A stretch of 64,000 nucleotides of DNA from Stichopus chloronotus (taxonomy: Eukaryota > Echinodermata > Holothuroidea > Aspidochirotida > Stichopodidae), in the NCBI GenBank assembly GCA_021234535.1, contig CM037838.1:12235929-12299928 (forward strand), written 5' to 3'. The notes under the pieces were generated by a model, which was given only the letters and a program-made list of their open reading frames with translations, was not told the DNA's origin and ran no database searches. Position numbers and translations under genes: made by a program. Below, in pieces: positions 37,576 to 49,812 of this stretch (position 1 is the stretch's first letter; every line of letters starts with the position of its first letter).

Positions 37576-40500
37576 TTTGCTATAGGACAGAATTTAGCAG
37601 ACGTACAGCAATTGTTAAAATCGTCCCGACGGCAAAGTAATAAATCCCGCCAATGAAAGCCAGTGTAAGAGAGGACATGTCCGGACGTTAGGTATCCTAA
37701 ATGGTATGTGATCCTCGTGGGGGATGCTTGGACCAACTTGCTCACTATCTTTAGGGTTTATAGAATCTCTTGCATGCAGTCTTCGGATATTGGGGGTAGT
37801 GATAGATCCGTATTGTTTCTCGTGAGAGGTCGATAGAGGCTATAAACCCTGACAATCTGGAGGAACGCCCAAACAATATCTAGGAAAGTCGATGCTGTTG
37901 ATCCTGTTGATCCTGATACGATCAAGTTGATCTTGATATGTCGAAGCTGAAGTGCACGATTGTTGCAGTGTAAGCAAATGTACTCTACCGTTTTACTTGT
38001 GGCTTGAAGGTCGTTTGATATTGAAACTGAAAGTTAAAAAAAAATAAATAATCGTTAAATGACACAACTGAATGTTTCAAGTTTTAAACTTAATTAAAAT
38101 TCATATGCAAGCAATGTCTCATTTATCGATATACGTGAAGTCCTTGTATCGCGTGTCGTTCTTGATCCGCAATGAGCAATAACGTTCGAATGTTTCAATT
38201 CTCAGTGCCCCTTTCTCAGAAATGTTTTCCTCGCCAGGGATTTAAATTTCTATCAGACATAATTTTGTGCAGGCCTGAGCGCACGGTCGAATGTCCCGTC
38301 GATATGTAAACGGCTCTCACACTATCCTCAGATCTAGCATTGCCGTCGTGTGGGATCACATCAACATGATTGCTTTGTGTTTTCGAATGTCCAGATTTAA
38401 ACGAAATAACAATTCAGCGGACCCTAAGCAACGACTACTGATGTGAACGTTTCACGGCACTTTCTTTATCCTGATTCTGATCGATCGAGATTTCAAACAC
38501 CTGTATGGGCCCATCCTCCTGAGGTTGCAGTCCTTACAAGTATACTACAACAACGGCCATTTCAGACGACGGTAATGTTTACACTATTTAAGATCGCCCC
38601 GTGACCGTTAGTCTGAATCTGCTCACTCTAGACTACTATGAGGTTGAGGGTGAAAACGTGACCAATACTTAAGAGCAGAATAATCCAACGACGCCTTTCG
38701 ACATGTTTGATAGTCTCGGGTGTTTCAATGAGGTGTCATTATATGTACTTACGTTTTTTCGAGAATATGCTGCAAAGTAGATCATGACATATATGGTTAC
38801 TTTTTTGCCCTTACTCATCACCCCATCCTGCCTATTTTATCCACCTTCTCGAAAGCAAACATATGTAACGTCATGATGACGTCAGCATCTTTGTTTTCCT
38901 CACGTGAATAGTGTTACATTTCAGCCTAGTGGGATTCTCTTTGTCAATATGTCAGTATTGGGATATAAATCAGACAGCCGTTATTTCTTGGTTGATAACG
39001 TAAGTCATACACGGTAAAAACAGACGTGTTTTCCGAAGCAAGTTAGGTCGGAAGTGGTCTCGTTTTATGCCGCTGAACATATCCCTCCTTCTAACGTGAT
39101 ATTTTTAGATATCATACCAACCACAGAAAATCAAACCCAAAGAGTGTTTAAATGTTGACAAATGTTATTGCAAACCGCAGGCAATGGCCGACTCCTTGAG
39201 AATAAGATGCTTGCCTCAACTTGTTTGAAAAATTTGTTGTCAATTACATCAACCCTTCATGTTATATCGCTTTGCAAGGATCATAACGAGATTTTCCGTG
39301 GATAACGCCTTATCTTGTTTTTGTAACTGTTCACGTTAAGAGGCTGAATAGAACAAAATTCATCCCATTTAATGTTTTGAGAGACACTCTCTAAAATCTT
39401 GGCACATCAGAAATTGTATCAGTCGATTTTCTACGTGTTTGTAAGTATTTTAAGTTAATTGCATATCACCAAGTTCTTATAGCCCATTTACCCGCTACCC
39501 GCTGCGCAAAACTTCTCGCACATCGGTAGCCCGAGGTAAGGAGACTTAACTTAAAGGGAAATAGGGCGTTTAAAATACACAACATAACATACAAAAGAAA
39601 ATAGCTGTAATCATTGTTATACCATTCAGTCTCATCAATAAACATCTACGAAAACTTCATCTCCTAAAAACATTATGCATGTGATGAGTAACGGAAGATG
39701 CATCATTTGAATTTTGAAAAGTTTGGATGAACAAATTAGTGTTGAGCAACAAATAACTGAATTTCTCTCTGTGAGGAGCTTATTTCTTGAAGAGAAGGCT
39801 ACTGTTCTTCCTTGTTTTCAATAATCCATAATTCTGCATCCACAAACATTGGTTTCAAAAATATGGATGTCTTCTCTAAGACAAACGCCGTATTTCCCTT
39901 TAAAATACGCCGTTGGGAGAGGTTACGTCATATGGCTACATGTATGGATATCGCTGACATAGTACATTACAGTAACCACTAGAACAGTGTTAGTAGCACG
40001 TTCAGCTCCAATCGCCTGTAAAGTGGGAAGGGGGGGGACTGGGGCATGTGGGTAGTAGAATGTTTAGGTCCCTCCACCTAGTGGTGGGATGTCATCGGGG
40101 CAATGAGTGATCCACTTTACCTTCACAAGTGTGTACTATATGATTTGCGGACTTAAGAACTAAAGGCTAGCATCAGAGCTGGCGCTAACCAGATGATATT
40201 TTCGACTTGCGCCCCCTCTTCACAATAGTTTCGCGTTATCTTGTCCCCCCCCCCCCCTTCCTATGCATACGTTCCCGCAAGTCACAACGTGATGAGGCAC
40301 TTCATCACTTGAGTCAGTGTTACCCAACCCCCCCCCCCCCCTCTCTTCATGTCTCTCTCTTTATATTTCGTTCTCGTTGAACCATAAACCGCAGACACCG
40401 GCAAATGGTTGCGGTAATTTCTATTGCCCTGTTTATTTTGTAAGGGATCATCGTATTGCCGTATGGTGTGTCCGGTCTAACGCCCTCCAATATCCGCCGA

Positions 40501-43500
40501 GGCTACTATAGTTACAGCCTCTTTCTCTCAAAGAAGAAAGTCAAACGCTTGTCACGGGGCTCGTACCCTCTAAAAAGTAAAATATGAAAAACAAAATAAG
40601 AAAAAACTGAAAATGTGGAAATGTAATTAGGAATACTCCATGATGAGTTATTCGATCTGTGTCTGTCACATTACAGATTGTTAGGACTCATTTCCTAAGG
40701 ATTTTCTTCTTTTTTTATCTGTAACTGAAACAAGTGTAAAGAGAATTGAGTTATACGGATAAGGTATCAAAATAAATTAGTCATTATTAGGTTCGATTTA
40801 TCTTTAATATAAATATATTACCTTATGTTTAGTCATGATGTATTGCCCATATCTATATAGTGTTACCACCAATTTATCAGTCACTATAAGTATAATATCT
40901 TTGGCGCTTTATAGTTACTACATGGAGCTATTACAGCACATTGTGTTTACTACGTACTTGTCGCTTCTATTACAGTATCAATTTGTTTTGTACATGGTTA
41001 AAAATTTCTCGACATATCAAAGTCTGCGGAAATCCTTCATGCGAGACACTTGTCATGATCCGATCATGATGAATAACTGATCAAGAAATAAGTAAAGAGA
41101 AAAAAAGAAAACAATAAAAGCAAACATTAAGTCAGTATTGGGTAGCTCCCTTTCTCTGGGCCTAGTATACAGATAACCTGACTTGACTCTGGGACGGAAA
41201 CCAGAGCAAAATGTAGAGATTTAAATGAAAACGTATGAAAAAAAAGTTACACATATGAATATGCATTTCAAAACGATATGTCTCACATGTTTTGCTTTTT
41301 TTTTCTTCTTCTTCTTCTTACTGTGAGTGAGCGTTATTGGGGACAGTTCATTTGCTAACGCAGTGACCTCTGGAAAATCCAGTTTAGTGCTACTTATTAA
41401 CCATGATACTGAGGAATTCTATGCAAAGGCCTAAATACAAACGTGTCTCTAACCTATGCAACAGTCGTTCTAACCTATGTATTATTGGGATAAATTATTT
41501 CGTAATTGATTCAACCTTGGCAATTGAACTATTTTTGGAGGACATTAATATTTCACCGATAAGTAATCAGTGTTGCCATAGTAACATCGATGTTAATTAG
41601 TCCACGAGCAGTGACACCATTATGGCGATATCAACACAGGGGAAGTAAGAAGTAATCCCCTAGCATTTTGCGGATGTTAACAAACCTAAAAAAGAGTAGA
41701 TCAAAATTGAACTTGATTGATATAACATCTTTCAAGACAAGGGCGACCAGACTTGTGAAATGTTTTCATGAAGTCACATCAAAGGTCAAAGGACACCAGC
41801 GGATAAAGACTATTGTCGTGTTCGATTCAGGAAACAGGAACAATTGTCAGCAGTATATGCTTGATCAAGCCGTTTAAACCCTTCCGGTGTGAAACAAAAA
41901 GGTTTTCTTCGGTATGTGCTTTACGAGTTCTGTCGTACACTGACTGACTGTGTGCGTTCGATGTGTCATTCGGAAATAACGAGAGCTCTCACCTAGGAAT
42001 ACTAAGTGACCAACTGGCAACGGCTCTCCTTCAGCTGCCTGTGACTGGGCCATAGAAACAAAATATTGAGTTGGTCACGTTGAGAGGGATTTACAAAAAA
42101 AGATATGTCACATGATCCTAAAGAAACATCTTCAAGTACCAGAAATGATGCACATCCATTGCTATGTTTCTATATACTTTGCTTAGTTTCCTGTCGTGTG
42201 GTTACTTAGACAGCTACACTTCGAGGGCAGTGAACCCTGGAGGATTCAGTCGACTTAACGAAATAAAAGGATTCATCTGATAGGATATATTACGACATGT
42301 TTATCGGATTGGGCTATAGGATCTTAAGGATCTAAACAGGCTTTCTCGGAAAGGCAGTTGGGAAAATGTGTCCTTTGTTCAGACCGGCAGTAGGAGATAA
42401 TGGAGGAATTGTCTTCAAGAAATTATATGTAAGAGCCGTCTGAGGGTGGACCGTGGTACTATGCATGAATCATTGATAAGACAAACATTTCATAAAAAGA
42501 TGATATTACAGAAAACCGTGTATTGATCGTGGACACTATTTGATCATTATCACCTTAACCTATTCAATTTAATGAAAAACATAATTTTCATTTTTTATAT
42601 TTTCCCCTTCATTTCATCCCACTTCATGTTGATATCGCATGCTCAGTGTTGTTGCAGGGTTTTGCTCTTGTTGTTGTGTGTTTCCTCTATTTAGTTTAAA
42701 GACCGACATTTCGGTGATAGGCTTATTCATCTGAAAAGAGATGGCTTCCTTCAGATCTTGCAGAGTGAAACTCTGAATGACAGTACCTTGGCATTGTGTT
42801 TATATCTGTAATCGTGTTTGAGATATGGCTTTTCAAACTTTGATGAAAATGCAAAACCGATGATTTGGTGTTTTGCACAGTGTCAGTATTTGCTTTTCAT
42901 AGGCCTATATACTTAATTTAATATATTACTTGCTGTCTGCCTCACACATTGGTATGTGATATCAATGTACAATATGTGATGTGATACTTTCAAAGTAAAA
43001 CCCTGAGGGCATATAAAATTCTCAATTGTTACTGAGATAAAGGTTAAGTAAACAAACGATAACATGAACCATATCACGTGAGTCCTCCCTCTCAAATTTG
43101 CATATGTTATGTTTATTCATGATGCAATTGTGACAGAGACATCTGTTTGTAAAATGATTGGTGTTTGATAGAATGTTATGGAAATTGAGTACCTGCAACA
43201 CTTTTTTTTTTAAGTTTATTCAACTAGTACTCTTTTATTGCATGTGTTTTTCATGTCTTGAGGGGGTTTGAAGGCTGATGTGCAGACGTCCCTCCATCAC
43301 CCATCAAACTGATTGATTTTTAGGAAAATGGGATCCAATCGGCATTGGAATTCTTCCTGACAGGGAGCGACAAAAATTAAGCAGGTCACGGAGAACTCGT
43401 CGTTTCTTTAGTTCGGCACACCTCAACTTTTCGAGTCCATTTCGCCAACCCCCCCCCGGTCAGATTTCTGCAGGGGGAATAGCAGTAGAACCCCCCCCCC

Positions 43501-46500
43501 CGGTCAGATTTCTGCAGGGGGAATAGCAGTGGAGGAACTCACTGAAACATATTCCATATTACACACTTAGTTGTTTTTTTTTTCTCATGTTAATACCATT
43601 CATATGTACACAGCCCGAACAAATCAGGGTCAAAATTTCGAGAATTTTTTTTTTTCACAGTTTCCATAACTAGATTTGAAACTTGTAGTAATTATGTTCT
43701 TTATAGGTCATTGGAATGTGGCCTGTGCCCCTCAAAATCTTCACAAATTTATCGATATCAACTTGATTTGTCTCCTGCTTGTAGCATTGCCCCCATCCCC
43801 CACCCCCTATGTGGCTGTTACAGTTTTAGACATTTCGTAGCGATAAGCTGAACGAAGAAAAAACAAACTCATCTGCTACGCTGGGTACTAAATTTGCTGC
43901 TTTTACTCGACGTACAACTTGGCCTCCAGTTATCTAACAGCAGATGATAAGCTGATCATTACTGTTCTGACACCAAATAAGTTTGTGTTACGTTATGCTC
44001 TTCTCAACATGACTAATAAACTCCATGACGTCAATGCAGGTGGGGTTACTCCCGTGTAACATGACCATTTCCGCTGCCCAATGTGACTTGACAGTGTGTG
44101 TGGCTCTTCGCTGTTTCCAAGTTTGTAAATGGAAGGTCTTAAAGGAAAGACGTTATCACAGTTTTTCCCTAATAGACGTCTCTAATATATAACACCCTTT
44201 TCCTTTCCTATATGGCTAACAAATATTCCTAAGTTTCTCTCTTTAATTAGTTTAGTATTTACTCTTTAGCCATTCTTTTCTGATGTTTCGTAGATATACT
44301 CACACGTGAGTCAAGAACAGGAAAAAAATGACAGACTTGCAGAATGACGGAATGTGGAACCAGCTTTCTGAGGAAATCCTCACCAAGCGCCCTACAATTG
44401 AGTCCTTTCCTTCCAAAAAATATATAAAATGTTATTTGCTAAATGTGATTGCGACAGATGCTTTAACCAAGTCGGTAAAATAATATTGTGCATGACCATC
44501 GAGACGGTAAACATGTGACCACGTACTCGACACCGGGCGAATGACATTCAACGAAGACTAGTTGTCCAGAGATTTTATGGCAAAGCAGTTTGGTGGATAC
44601 AATCGGTGGGAGTGTAAAAACCAAAACCATAAACCAAAAACCAAGCAATATTAAAATGAAATATACGGTGCAAGTACAAGGTGAACCGATGACGTCACCG
44701 ATAATTATAATGCGTCCAAGCTGTACGGTCGTCTGGCAATGTTTGGAGTATTCGAGACACGGTATCATTGAAAACGGTTTTCTGGCGCCTGGACGTGTTT
44801 GTGATACCTCCAAAGATAACCAAATATAAACGACCTGGATGTAAGGGGACTTATTTACAGAGCGTCCATGACCAGTTATGTAATTATTGTTAGGTGTTCT
44901 CTCTACGCACACTCATCGGTTTCCGTTCTATGGTTTATCAACGGTAAGCTGAGGCATATTAAATATCATAACTCGCTCGAATGCCTAACCGGTACACCGA
45001 GTTCGTGTGACCTGCACTAGATGTCGCATGCAATTCTTAATTGGCGTTCCAAGGACCCGCGGTAATAAAAAAAAAAAAAAATACCACACGAATAGAGGTA
45101 TAGTATGCGGATTAGACACACGCAATGCGTCTCGCATATGGTTATTTCGAGTGAGTGAATCCACATTACTGAAAATAAAAATAATGAAAAGGCCAATTTT
45201 GGGAGACGCTTCCTGATCTTCCCACGACACTATAATTAAATCGATTTTGGATGTTGACTCTGCAGGAATATTGTCAAAACGGTCCTCCATGGGTTGAAAT
45301 TTAAAGGGCCAAGAGCTCGAAAAGTGAGGGCAGTGTCCGCTTCAATCTTCAAGGGGGTCCGCTCTAAAAGCCTGAGCTCGAAAAGCCTGGGAAATCTTGC
45401 TCTTAAATCGTGCTCGGTATCTATGGCATGATATTAATATTCTAACCCAACATATTCAAAGCAACGTACCATAGGTATTCAAGGTCAAAAGGTATTCAGC
45501 TTACACAAGGAAGTGATCTAAGTAGATAACAGACACCGCCCTCAATTTCGGGAGCGTGGTCCTTTAAGATATATGTCAATTTTCCCCGGTATTGTGGCAA
45601 TCATGAGTTCTGGTTTCGTAATCTCTTTAAATCTGGGAAAACTTGCAAATATTCAAATTATAAGTCCTATTTGTAACTTTGCTTCGTCTATGTGTAATGT
45701 TATACGATCGAGTTTAGCCCTTACAACAACATATGATGAAAACTCGTTCACATTCAGCAATTGAGGATTTATCCTTAATGAACAGGTCATGATTGTTTGA
45801 TACGCGTATAGAGATTTTGTCGTGTATAGCACAAAATTGTTATACTAATATGTAAAACAATAACCGCCAGTGGCAAAATACGCAAAGGCCAACACTACAT
45901 GCTCAGTCAGCCAGCTGTAGAGAAAGTCACTGTCACACACACACACTCATTCAACGAAACAGCTGCATCCTCCGGGTATCTATGCAAGTCGAAATGTCAC
46001 GTAGTACCATCTCCTACAGACATTATAACCTACGAAAAGCAACAAATAAGGGGAAAAAGGAAATAAACAAACCCTCTGGACCAATCACATCACACGTCAG
46101 TGACAGGACCTAGTTACAATAAAGGTACAGTGACTGCAGTTACAACAACTTTTCTGAATGGACGATTCTTATCCGGTTTTATATCTCAGAGATTCTTTAT
46201 AATCTCAATACAACCTTCGGTATTGAATTCATTACATATAAAAACCGGTCGCTATACTCCAATCTGTGTGGTGCACCGTATGTACTGTACTGTCGGTATG
46301 TTCCACAGTTCCGTACGACCTTGTGTGAACAAGTCAGCCGCCACTTCCTAACTATATTTAGAACTACTACTCATCTTCAAGAGTATTTTTTCATCGGTAA
46401 CACGTGCGAGAATCGTCAAGTTAAATCTTCGTTAAGCTCATACACAATAAATCCGCCGGTTATGTGTTTGTAGGCCTAAACGTTCAACAAAACGGATGAA

Positions 46501-46600
46501 TGCACCGCTTAGGGGTTCATAATTGAATCATGAGTCTTCGGGTGTAGATATTAAAATGCTGGCCTAGTTTTCTAAACGGATGGAGTTTTGTCTTTCTTCC
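37576..46600. other. CpG-rich DNA without a recognised gene
   Basis: Nine kb with no coding region I can assign. It holds C13 and C14 runs (40245-40257, 40328-40341), a C-run duplication near 43450-43535, overlapping unassigned open frames on both strands at 44463-44912, and three TGACGTCA palindromes (38877, 44026, 44690). Possible regulatory sequence for the neighbouring gene models. Confidence 0.5.
43449..43533 (+). repeat. About 42-bp tandem duplication containing poly(C)
   Basis: The block C-run followed by ggtcagatttctgcaggggg and aatagcagt occurs twice head to tail, with C9 and C11 runs. Confidence 0.9.
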
Positions 46601-47352
46601 TTCGAATGTACTTTATCCCTAATTGAATACCAGCGGTGTTTCGACTAGCCTCTCGCAGATCGCTGATTTTAATGCGAGTGGATTTGTCTAATCTTCTGAA
46701 TAATCTGCCACCAATTTATCTTGACCGATTTAATTTACTTTTACATGATGTCATTGCTACTGCAAGGATAGACAGGAGATAGCCTCTATCGTCAAGCGAG
46801 TCACATCTGTTAACTCTGGTGCGGTGTTATCGAGGGACTCTTAGTCTTACCAACGAACGATTTTTCGTCTGCTGAGCAAAACACCTCTGTCCGTCCGAAC
46901 ACATTCTTCGGGTTAAGTGTACAAGATTTTTTTTCCTTATGTGATACCATTTTATTCGAGCTGCGGTCTAAAAACGGGAAGACCAAAGTTTGGATTATAT
47001 TACTTTACCGTAAACGAACTATTTCTGAAGAAAAACCGGGGATCGCGCGGAATCAACAGTTTCATATTTTGTTGATTTTTGAAGGGTCCCTTTTCAAGGA
47101 GGTCTAATCTTTTTTGAGGTGGAGTTGGATTACACCGTTACAATACCGTCATCGCCATACCTAGGTGCCAGAATTCCTTCGGTTTGAGAGTTTTCCTTCC
47201 TGTTATTTTCTTAAAGTTTTAATTTTGTCAGCAGCCATCGAGAGAGAGAGAGAGTCGGGGATTACTTTAATCGACCAGCGACCACTTGAAAGTAGAACAC
47301 AGAAATAAAGAAAAGCAAAAAAGAAAAAGTGTGGATTAACTTTTATCGATAA
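46601..47352 (+). promoter_or_regulatory. Possible 5' region of the signal-peptide gene
   Basis: About 750 nt of CpG-rich sequence directly upstream of the candidate first exon, with a GA microsatellite at 47240-47255. No TATA box or initiator was identified with confidence. Confidence 0.2.
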
Positions 47353-47510
47353 ATGTATGAAGCGAAATATCGAAGCAAGATGTTGAAAACGCATCAGATT
47401 TACCTCGGAGTCTGTCAGATAACCGTCCTTATTTTCTTTTGTGCGTTCGACGTATCGCGGTCTACCGGCTCTAACAACCCCGGCAGTACCGTCTACTTGA
47501 TACCAACTGG
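47353..47510 (+). CDS. Candidate first exon of a secreted or membrane protein (signal peptide)
   Basis: ATG at 47353 preceded by in-frame TAA; a second in-frame ATG at 47380 starts a better signal peptide, MLKTHQIYLGVCQITVLIFF, with a basic start and a hydrophobic core followed by CAFDVSRSTG, a plausible cleavage region. The frame then reads Ser/Asn/Gly-rich sequence to PTG at a consensus donor gtaagc (47511), leaving in phase 2. CpG content is high. No downstream exon was identified with confidence, so the family is unknown. The antisense 127-codon frame here is judged a shadow. Confidence 0.45.
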
Positions 47511-49520
47511 GTAAGCAGATCTCCTTGTTTTTGTTTTTTCTTATGGCAATGGTTTTTACAAAGGAGTGGGTTAGTATGAATAGCAAAGGATGGCACTGTT
47601 GTAATAGCTAGAAATCTTCTCAATTAGATTTATTTGCAGACCTGCATATCCGCCATGTAAGTCTTATTACTAATTTAAGTTACAACTTCGATATTATAGC
47701 TGCAATGTGCACAATATCCCGTGTGTAATCCCCAGCTTAAATACATAACAGGCAAATATCTTTCATTGAATTGGCAGAGGTTTCAAATCGATTTTGTGAA
47801 TCACACTATTTATTCGCACATTACACTCTCCCAAACGTGTTACGTGCTACTGAGTTACTGGTTACTTACTGTAAGGTGTCACTTTTATGCAACAGAAAAT
47901 GCTATTATGAATGCTATGCCTTTTACTTGCAACGGACATTGGTCAAAGTGCAATTGAAAATTCATGTTTGGTTAAAACTCTAATCGCAATTAAGTTGAAA
48001 ATATTTATGGTTCCGAGGGTACTGTTCGACGTTCTTACAAATGTAACATTCGAAACAAAAGAAAAAAATAACCAAAACACCAGAGAGGTGAAAGTTTGAG
48101 TATAAGGGGTGACCTTGGCCGGGGCTGGATATGAGACATAACATAGTGTTAGAGGGTGCTTCTTTCTGTCGGGTTGTTTTGGCCTGTTCATCTTTGATAA
48201 CGCCTTTTCATTGTGTCATGTAACCATGTGTTTGCCGGTGACGACAAAGATCACATCCTCGTTGAAGTTAAGTGTAAAACCACCTGCCCCACCCCTACCC
48301 CCAAGCCACACACACACACACACTAACAAATCCTGGTTAAAACAATTGCCTTCCCTGAAAACTAGAGGGAAGGCTGTAGATTTTCAAATATATAGTGACA
48401 TGACAATTCTCATCACTACCTGCGTGGAAGAAGAGTGGTGGGGAGGGGGTAGAAGCTCTCTTCGAGTGTGTTTTGTCTTCATCTCCTTCCGAGTGCACCA
48501 CATTCAGACCAACACACCCCTTCCACTCCCACCGGTAGCTGACAGTATATCCATAAATATACGTCAGTGTTTACACTGCTCCCTTCCTTTGTCTTTGCAA
48601 ATTTTGACTTGTTTTAATTATAGACAGACTCAGCCATCGATTATACTTTATAGTGAGATTGCTTTCAGGAATGTGATGTGTATCGACTAAAAGTGGAAGC
48701 AAGTATCGGAAGTCACATAACTCATTACACATGCCTGCTATATCCTCTCTTTACATCGTATGAATTTAGACAAGTCAAGATCATCACTAAGTAAGCACAC
48801 CTGTGCATCTAGCATCCGTTTAGCTATCACTTTGCTCTTTTAGAGTTTGCCCAGTGTTTGGTTTGCGTCACCCCCCCCCCCCTTGAAAAAAGAAAAATAT
48901 ATCATATTTTAACATATTCTCAACGAGGAAGTAAGATAGAAAAATATCTTATTAACAACTCACAATACATTGCAAGTAACTCAGGCGGCAAGTAAACGTG
49001 AAAGGAATTATTCTATCCCAAAATATGAATTCACCTTTGACCCACATTGGGTTAAAAAAAGAGAGAAAAAACTGCTCTTCCTGCGCCTTCGTGGCCAGCG
49101 TTGCCAATGTGGGTCAAAGATAACTACGAGCTGCCCAGTCTTGTCACCTACAATGGCGCAGTAATCCTGACGATGGAAGGGTCTTCTAAGTGAATATACC
49201 AACGACCTGTTAAAGTTACGCTATGAAATTAATTGCTGTAAATACACCGTAGAGAAATCCAGCAACGTCATGATAACATATGCGTAAGATAACTATCCTA
49301 CAACCTGCTCAGCACTGACGGTGATTCAAAACTTTACTCTCTGCAACTTAGTTTCATCCCAGTAACGGATGAGAGCATCTTCTTCCATTTTTATATCCAT
49401 GGTCCCCTCCGACTTCTTACATACTTCTCTTACATTTTTCACTGTTTCTCCTGTCCTCTCCCCCCCCCCCCCTTCCTCTGGTCTCTCTTTTCCTTTTCCT
49501 CTTTTTCGAGAGCTTTTTCT
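47511..49520. other. No gene recognised
   Basis: Contains (CA)n at about 48306-48323, a C12 run at 48871-48882, and a 16-bp inverted repeat (49035-49119). Open frames at 48211-48690 are driven by the CA and C-rich repeats and lack an ATG at their start. Confidence 0.5.
49035..49119. repeat. 16-bp perfect inverted repeat with 53-bp spacer
   Basis: Arms ctttgacccacattgg (49035-49050) and ccaatgtgggtcaaag (49104-49119). The arms contain gggtcaaag, a nuclear-receptor half-site-like sequence, or could be ends of a tiny transposable element. Confidence 0.85.
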
Positions 49521-49812
49521 AAGCCTAGTGGTTACGAGTTCGAATCCACGTAATACCCTTGGACAAAGTATTTTACTCCACTTGCTTCTCTCCACCGACC
49601 CAGTTGCTAATTGGGGACATGCGAGACCTGAGTACAACTGGCTATTTAATGACTGCCGTTAACTCGATCTACGGGATTCTCGGAACATACCTGGTTCCAA
49701 ATGAACAGGAGTAATGGGTGATTTCCTTAAAGCGCCTTGAACAGCTAGTACTACTGGATAAGTGCGCTATATAAGAATGAACCAATATTATTATTGTTAT
49801 TATTATTATTTT
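49521..49812 (+). mobile_element. tRNA-derived SINE remnant with ATT-repeat tail
   Basis: It begins aagcctagtggttacgag, like a tRNA box A region, directly followed by a box B gttcgaatcc. The part between the boxes is shortened, so no functional tRNA is present. The 3' part has aaagcgccttgaacagct and gtgcgctatataagaatgaa, then ends in an interrupted (ATT)n tail. This layout is typical of SINEs in marine deuterostomes and molluscs. Exact ends are uncertain. Confidence 0.65.

Noticed and set aside
47203..47586. Antisense 127-codon frame over the signal-peptide exon
   Set aside because: It runs across the + strand donor and a GA microsatellite, with no domain or splice support; the + frame has a signal peptide and consensus donor.
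48211..48690. 159-codon + frame
   Set aside because: It starts at TTG, includes a CA microsatellite (HTHTHT) and C-rich tracts, and has no recognisable domain.
49521..49560. Possible tRNA gene
   Set aside because: Box A and box B are too close for a cloverleaf, and the sequence continues into a SINE body and tail.
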